64,000 nucleotides of DNA from Rhizophagus irregularis (lineage: Eukaryota; Glomeromycota; Glomeromycetes; Glomerales; Glomeraceae): contig NC_089452.1 of assembly GCF_026210795.1 (NCBI RefSeq), positions 2,976,001 to 3,040,000 on the forward strand, written 5' to 3'. This document shows, piece by piece, positions 58,640-64,000 of the stretch (positions within the stretch are counted from its first letter, which is position 1; each line of letters begins with the position of its first letter). The notes under the pieces were generated by a model that saw only the letters and a list, made by a program, of their open reading frames with translations, was not told the origin of the DNA and made no database searches. A program made the position numbers and the translations under genes.

Positions 58640-58815
58640 TACAGTCAAACCTTGATATAGCGAACCCTTGATATAGCGAATTTTTCAGACAACTATAATA
58701 AATTTCCCCTTGCTATAACGAATTAACCAATCAAATCTCTTAAAATCTTCACTATAGCCCTATAGCGAAGTTGAGGTCTGGAACCTAGGATTCGTTATAA
58801 CAAGGGTTAACTGTA
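58640..58815. mobile_element. Pogo/Tigger-like MITE, 172 bp, copy 1
   Basis: Element 58642-58813 begins CAGTCAAACCTTGATATAGC and ends CGTTATAACAAGGGTTAACTG. Its ends are inverted repeats flanked by TA (58640-58641, 58814-58815). It contains an internal CTATAGCCCTATAGCG. It is about 95 percent identical by eye to the copy at 63497-63668 and the same length. The TA duplication and CAGT ends fit non-autonomous pogo/Tigger elements of the Tc1/mariner superfamily. Confidence 0.88.
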
Positions 58816-60917
58816 GTAATATCTGTCCAGACTATTAAATTTATTTTTAAATTTTTCATATGCAGTCATCTGCAATTATATCACAATAATTTTAGCAGTT
58901 TACTATGCATGTATGACTGCATGTGTATGGCTATGTATAAAAATTTCATATGCAGTAGAAAATTGAATTAGGTAGTCCATTATTTTTGCAAATAACTGTA
59001 AATGTAACTTGTTTAAGAATATGATAACAGATTTTTACCAATAAACTATAAAAGTATGAAATGGCAGAAACTAGATTTAAAAAATTTGCGTCCTCAATAG
59101 GTAATAACATTTTTTCTATCTATTTGAAATAATATAATCTATCAAATGGAAGATCTAAGTTAAACAATTTGACTTGATACCCTATTAAATTTATGTCTAG
59201 TCAGTTAACAAAATTGGTCCAGTTAAAGTTTTGAAAAATTCACTAATGACAATCTAACTTTTAAATATGTTTCCAAATGTCTCTAAATATGGAAAATATC
59301 CAAACTGCTCATGTAAAGAATCCAGAGAACCTTTTATAAATTCTCCAAATTTAACCAAAGAGTGATTTATTGCATTATTTGGTGTATGAAGCAGTTTTAT
59401 TTCTTCAAAAATCAATTCATTTTCTTCTTCAAAAAGCAATCTAAAATCTAATTTTCATTCATGATTGTTTTTATCAAATTTATGTCATTTTTTTTGAGGT
59501 ACTAGATTTTCTATTTATTCTGATTTTATCAATGTGATTAAGTAGAAAATATAATCTAAAGTATAAACTGAATGTAATATACTATTTAATATAAAAATAG
59601 ATTACTTACCACATGATTTTATAATTTGCCTTATTAAAAATTTCCTCTAAAATTAAGTGATAGTATCTATGAACAAAAGTGTTTTTGTCTATAGTATTAT
59701 TAGCGTTATGACTTGATAATATATTTAAAAAACTGTATAATACAAAATAACTATAAATGTATAATTAATGATAAAACAAAATACTGAATTTTCCACTTAC
59801 AAATTTCTAGTTACAAGTTGCATGCATTCAAAAATACTGGCCTCTTTTTCATCCATTAAAGTATTATATTTAGCTCATGTTTAGCGTTACTTTTCTCTCA
59901 ATATTTTTTTATCTGTTAAAAGCTAGTAAATTATCATTAATCAATTACCTATTACAATATTCTTACTATCCTATGGAACTTACTGTATTATATTTAATCA
60001 TAAATAGCTGAACTCTAATCGGTAAGGTTATAGGAGTAAGAGATCTGTGCAATGCATTCTTTCAAATTTGATCAGTACAATTTATAAATTTTGGCTTATC
60101 TTCTTTCACATACATTATTGATGAGAGACACCTTAAATTATAATTTACCTTAACAATAAAGAGCTTGACAAGATATAAAATTTATTAATTAAATTCCTAT
60201 TCATGAATTTTACAAACAGATTAGTATTGGTCAAAATCAAAACTTTTGGCCATTAAAACCATTAAGAGTTTTTGGCATAATTTTTGCTAATTAGTTATAT
60301 GAATCATCACATTTTTTGACTAATAGCAAAAATCAGTAAATCAATCACAAATTAATTAATACTGATTATTAAATAAAAACTTATTCAGTCTTTTGATAAA
60401 AAATCAACTTATATTAATTGTTATATGAAAAATTATTCCTTTAAGATTATTTAGTAAAATTTTACCAATTGGTTATATAAATCAACACAATTTTACCAAA
60501 TTTGCCAAATAGTAGTAAAAATTAATAATTAGTTAATAATAATTCAGCAAATCATCAATTGCAGTAAATAACTAAATGTTTTTTGCAATAACTTTTGATT
60601 TAGCAATTTGATTTTAATGATTTTTTTATTTTAATCAAGGTAATGAGAATTATCAATTATCATTAATTTCAATTTAATGTGATCAGCCAATTTTTCAGTT
60701 ACATGATGCTAAGGAAATCAGTTTTCACATTTCACGTGATAATCAACATTAATAATTAATAAAATTTGAAATTTTATAAATTAAATAATTTAGTTTCATG
60801 CTTTGCAATTTTTTGACATCGAAAAAAATGAGAAAAAAAAGAAAAAAAAGTATAAAATTGGAATGTATTTTGGATGTCAAAAATGTTTATATTGCAGAAT
60901 AAACTTAGAAAAGAATA
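58816..60917. other. Intergenic, decayed repeats
   Basis: No gene supported. A minus frame at 59439-59254 has no recognisable domain. Recurrent words around TTCATATGCAGT (58850-58960) and AAAATTTTACCAATTGGTTA (60240-60500) suggest old repeats. Confidence 0.4.
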
Positions 60918-61101
60918 TACAGTTGTCCTCCCATATACCCTGTATAATCACAACTCCCTTATAAGTACATTTACATTAATCCTAAGTTACTAATAAACTT
61001 ATTAAAAAAACCTTCCCTTTAATCACATCATATATTATTTTTATAGTCATACCATTTTTTTATGGTCCCGAAAGGTGTGATTATATGGGAAGATGACTGT
61101 A
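60918..61101. mobile_element. CAGT-type MITE with TA duplication, second family, 180 bp
   Basis: Element 60920-61099 begins CAGTTGTCCTCCCATATACC and ends TATATGGGAAGATGACTG, which are inverted repeats. TA flanks both sides (60918-60919, 61100-61101). Inside, TGTATAATCACA pairs with TGTGATTATA. Its internal sequence is unrelated to the 172-bp family, but ends and target site are of the same superfamily type. Confidence 0.82.
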
Positions 61102-62790
61102 TATAAATGTATAAAAACAGTTAAAATAACTAGAATAAATAGAATAGTTTAAGTTAAAACTGCATATCCAAGAATGTTTAACTCTATTAAAAGTAAAAAT
61201 AAATACTTTCAATATGAATATGATTTTAAAAAAAACATTCAATTATCATTTGCTCAACATGCAATATATAGTTCTTATTAATATTTGTTTTTTAAAAATT
61301 CTAACTTCTCTAATAAATCAAATTTAACAGAAAGAATAGAAAATACAAAAGAAAACGGAATAAAAGGAATAAAAGAAATAAAAGAAACTGATAGGATACC
61401 GGATATCTAATATAAAGGCTATAATGAACTTTTTTTATTTTGTAACCCTCATTTAGCTCTACAATTTAAAAAAAAAAATTTATCAAAATTGGATTACTGA
61501 ATGCCAAGATATTTACAAAAAATGATTTTTTAAGCCCTTGAAAAATGGGCCAATTTGCCAAAAGTGTGACTTATAACCTGTTTTGGAGATATCCGAGGTC
61601 CTAAACTGATATTGCAAAAATAATTGATTTTGAAGCTACCTCTTCCAAAGTTTTTACAATAATAATTCAAAGTGAATCTAAATGTAATAATTCAGAAACT
61701 GAAAATAAGAGTGATGCTAAATTAAAATTGGAAGTTAATTTTAAATTTATTATTAAACAAGCAGATGGTAGTATTTTTTCTAGTTAAGAACTATTCAAAT
61801 ACAATTTCTGAGTTGAATGAGTTCTTATTTGTAAATAACATCACAGTTCTTTTAAAGATAAGAAAATTAATGCTAATATAAATTGACTATATAAGAATAT
61901 ATATAGAATAATAGAAATTAATCGGTAAATTTAAACTAAAAAATAGAAACCAATCAGGTAATAACCTGATTGATATCTAACTGAAGTGTACATCAATTTC
62001 TAATTATTGAACAAATCACAAATCAGTTAACTTTTTAAAAAAAAGTTACCAATTGAATAGATACCTGATTAGTCAGTATTTTACCTATGATTTTTTGTAT
62101 AAACAATCAGTTCTAGTATGAATATCATTTAAAACAATTTTAGCTAAAAAAATTTTTTTTTTGTAATTTATAACATAAATACTATTTTTCCAAGTAAAGT
62201 TTTAAAAAATTTTGAAACTTTCTTAAAAAAAAATGTTTTTTAATAATTTTAATAATAAAAAACATTTTTTTGTTTTTTTTTTGTTAAAAAATTAGTTCTA
62301 ATGTAAATATTAATATTATTTTTATTTTACTTTTAAATAAAATATTTTTAAATATTTTATTTTTTTTTATTTTTTTTTATTAGAATATTTATTAATATTT
62401 CAATTTTTCAATTTTTTTATTAAACTATTTTTTAACATTTTAATTAATTAATTATTTCTTTATCTTATAATTCTTCTTTTTTTTTATAAGTATCAGTAGG
62501 TTTACTAATTTTCTAACTTTTTCTTTTTTTTTATAAATATTAATTCCTTTAGCATAAAAATTGGATTTGATAATTTTCATTATAAAATTTATTAAGTTTT
62601 AACTTTTCTAACTTTTTCTTTTTTTTTTATAGGTATCAGTTTTCTTAGCTTTGGAAATTAAATTTGGTAAATTTTAATTACAAAATTTACATATTTTTTT
62701 AAAGAATTAATTTAAAATTCACCCTAGGTTATTTCAAATTTTTAATTACCTAAGGTGATTTTAAATAATTTTCATGTTTTATTCATCGGC
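61102..62790. other. Intergenic with possible relic exon
   Basis: No gene. An open block at 61623-61787 (55 codons, VFTIIIQSESKCNNSE..LEVNFKFIIKQ) has coding-like composition compared with its surroundings but no family match and no partner exon. Confidence 0.35.
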
Positions 62791-62898
62791 GGTGAATTTA
62801 ATACTTTTTAATTTTTGTTTCACCTCAGGTAATTTTTCACCAAAGGTGAATTTAATAATTTTTAATTTTTGTTTCACTTCAGGTGATTTTCACCTTAT
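62791..62898. repeat. 54-bp tandem duplication
   Basis: Two copies of a 54-base unit starting GGTGAATTTAATA and containing TTTTTAATTTTTGTTTCACCTCAGGT, at 62791 and 62845. Weaker related sequence lies upstream near 62720-62780. The TCACC/GGTGA words are mutually inverted. Confidence 0.7.
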
Positions 62899-63021
62899 TT
62901 GTATTACGTATTACGTATTTTCAGTACAAACTTCTGTTTACAAACTTTTTTGTATTATTAAAAGTGCGAATTAATACTGTAATGTTGTTCGCTCTTTACC
63001 ATATATTCGTTCTTTACCATA

Positions 63022-64000
63022 ATGGAAATAGACTGGGAGTCCTTTATAAATTTTCCCAAAGACATTAAGGAAGTTTTTATGCCTTTTTTCACTGAAAGTT
63101 TTGAAAGCCTTAATGTTGAAAATTCTGAAGTTGCTAAAAGTGCCGAAATTGTTATTGGCGAGTTAGAAGATATTATTATGTCTTCTAATAATTCTTTTAT
63201 CGAGTTAGGAATAGAACTTATAGAACCTTTTACTAATAATATATAATACAAACACTTCTAATACAAACACGTTTAACTGTTCTACTTATCAATACAATCT
63301 TTGTATTAGGGATAATTTTGATGATTGGGAATTTGTTGATAAGTTTATAAATGCATATTGCTTAGAAAGAGGCTTCAGGTATCAGATTTATCGTAATGAC
63401 AAGGACCCAAATGATCATACTATTACACGTCACAAATCATTTCGTTGCTCTTTAGATGGTAATTATGAAACTCATAAAGGAATTAATCAGAATGTACAGT
63501 CAAACCTCGATATAGCGAACCCTTGATATAGTGAATTTTTCAGACAACTATAATAAATTTCCCCTTGCTATAACGAATTAATCAATCAAATCTCTTAAAA
63601 TCTTCACTATAGCCCTATAGCGAAGTTGAGGTCTGTAACCTAGGGTTCGTTATAACAAGGGTTGACTGTACATCGTTTGCGAAACTCTAATAAAACAAGT
63701 TGTGAGTGGCATTGTAACTTCAAATTACCAAAAACAGAGCAGCAAATAAGATGTACAACATTGGTAAATTTACATAATCATGAATTAAATCCCACTCAAA
63801 TAGCTCACCTTAATAATGCAAGATATCAACAATTTAACGAAAATATGATACAAGATTTGAGTTTTTTTACAGGCTGTAATGTAGCACCTATCACACAATT
63901 AGAAATATTAAAAAAAAAGTATCCTCAACATATTTTTTACAAACAAGACGTATATAATGCAATCTATAGTTTAAATAAGAATACTAAGGATGAAGATTTT
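63022..64000 (+). pseudogene. FAR1/MULE-transposase-like gene, frameshifted and MITE-disrupted, runs off the window
   Basis: The start ATG at 63022 opens a frame (MEIDWESFINFPKDIKEVFM) ending at 63246. The next frame (+1) opens at 63224 and encodes the FAR1 DNA-binding region: FDDWEFVDKFINAYCLERGF, TITRHKSFRC, then after the MITE TSCEWHCNFKLP and TTLVNLHNHEL. This gives a C-x-C-x-HxH pattern of the WRKY-GCM1-type zinc finger. The frame then stays open to the window end. The MITE (63497-63668, plus one TA) adds 174 bases, so the frame is the same on both sides, but its eleventh codon region brings a TGA. FAR1 domains occur in MULE transposases and domesticated factors. Confidence 0.75.
63495..63670. 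mobile_element. Pogo/Tigger-like MITE, 172 bp, copy 2, inside the FAR1 gene
   Basis: Element 63497-63668 begins CAGTCAAACCTCGATATAGC and ends TTATAACAAGGGTTGACTG. It is flanked by TA (63495-63496 and 63669-63670). It interrupts GTACAT in the FAR1 frame. It differs from copy 1 at only a few positions, so both moved recently on the scale of this genome. Confidence 0.9.

Noticed and set aside
59254-59439. 61-codon minus-strand frame
   Set aside because: Coding-like composition but no domain, partner exon or neighbour context.
62774-62974. Frame with repeated NLIIFNFCFTSG
   Set aside because: Product of the 54-bp tandem duplication, not a gene.
1-64000. CRISPR arrays, rRNA genes or prokaryotic operons
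   Set aside because: No regularly spaced direct repeats with unique spacers and no rRNA-like sequence; gene structure is eukaryotic with many introns.

Overview
The window is nuclear DNA of a filamentous fungus, most likely an arbuscular mycorrhizal fungus close to Rhizophagus (Glomeromycotina). The grounds are strong AT-richness, many short GT-AG introns, families expanded in that lineage (F-box, BTB-TLDc, FAR1/MULE-like) and long stretches of short inverted-repeat elements. The species is an inference. No rRNA gene, tRNA gene or CRISPR array could be supported. Most coordinates below are gene spans; exon boundaries were rebuilt by hand from splice sites, reading phase and family similarity and are listed in the evidence.

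Layout. 0.9-10.6 kb holds an unrecognised gene, an acidic nuclear-looking protein, a complex I assembly factor (NDUFAF2/mimitin type), a multi-pass membrane protein and an HSL-type hydrolase. 11.5-20.6 kb is a graveyard of at least seven decayed BTB-TLDc copies, mixed with a broken small heat-shock gene and a hAT-type MITE. 21.3-25 kb carries a secreted DUF3455 protein with a GPI-like tail and a leucine-rich-repeat protein. 25.4-31.6 kb is an 11-exon coiled-coil gene ending in a PACT-like domain (spindle-pole-body anchor). 32.1-40.1 kb holds an F-box/LRR-like protein, a DUF1295 membrane enzyme, a second alpha/beta hydrolase and a SPOUT1-type RNA methyltransferase. 40.4-43.6 kb is packed with foldback elements, some nested. 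44.1-49.7 kb is a Ste11/Byr2-type MAPKKK (SAM, Ras-binding, kinase). 50.2-55.7 kb carries an F-box protein, a TAPT1/Emp65-type membrane protein and an ankyrin-double-BTB protein. 55.7-64 kb is repeat-rich and ends in a FAR1-type gene broken by a frameshift and by a 172-bp MITE.

The intact genes are mostly single-copy housekeeping or signalling genes: mitochondrial assembly, mitotic pole, MAPK signalling, rRNA/tRNA modification, ER membrane proteins and ubiquitin adaptors. They do not form one pathway and there are no operons. The accessory material lies in blocks between them. I found no convincing new multi-gene system. The strongest unusual observations are the BTB-TLDc relics with a retained upstream leader, the nested MITEs with readable target-site duplications, the disrupted FAR1 gene, a repeated Trp-acidic motif in the MAPKKK linker, a 14-nt microexon and a GC-AG intron.
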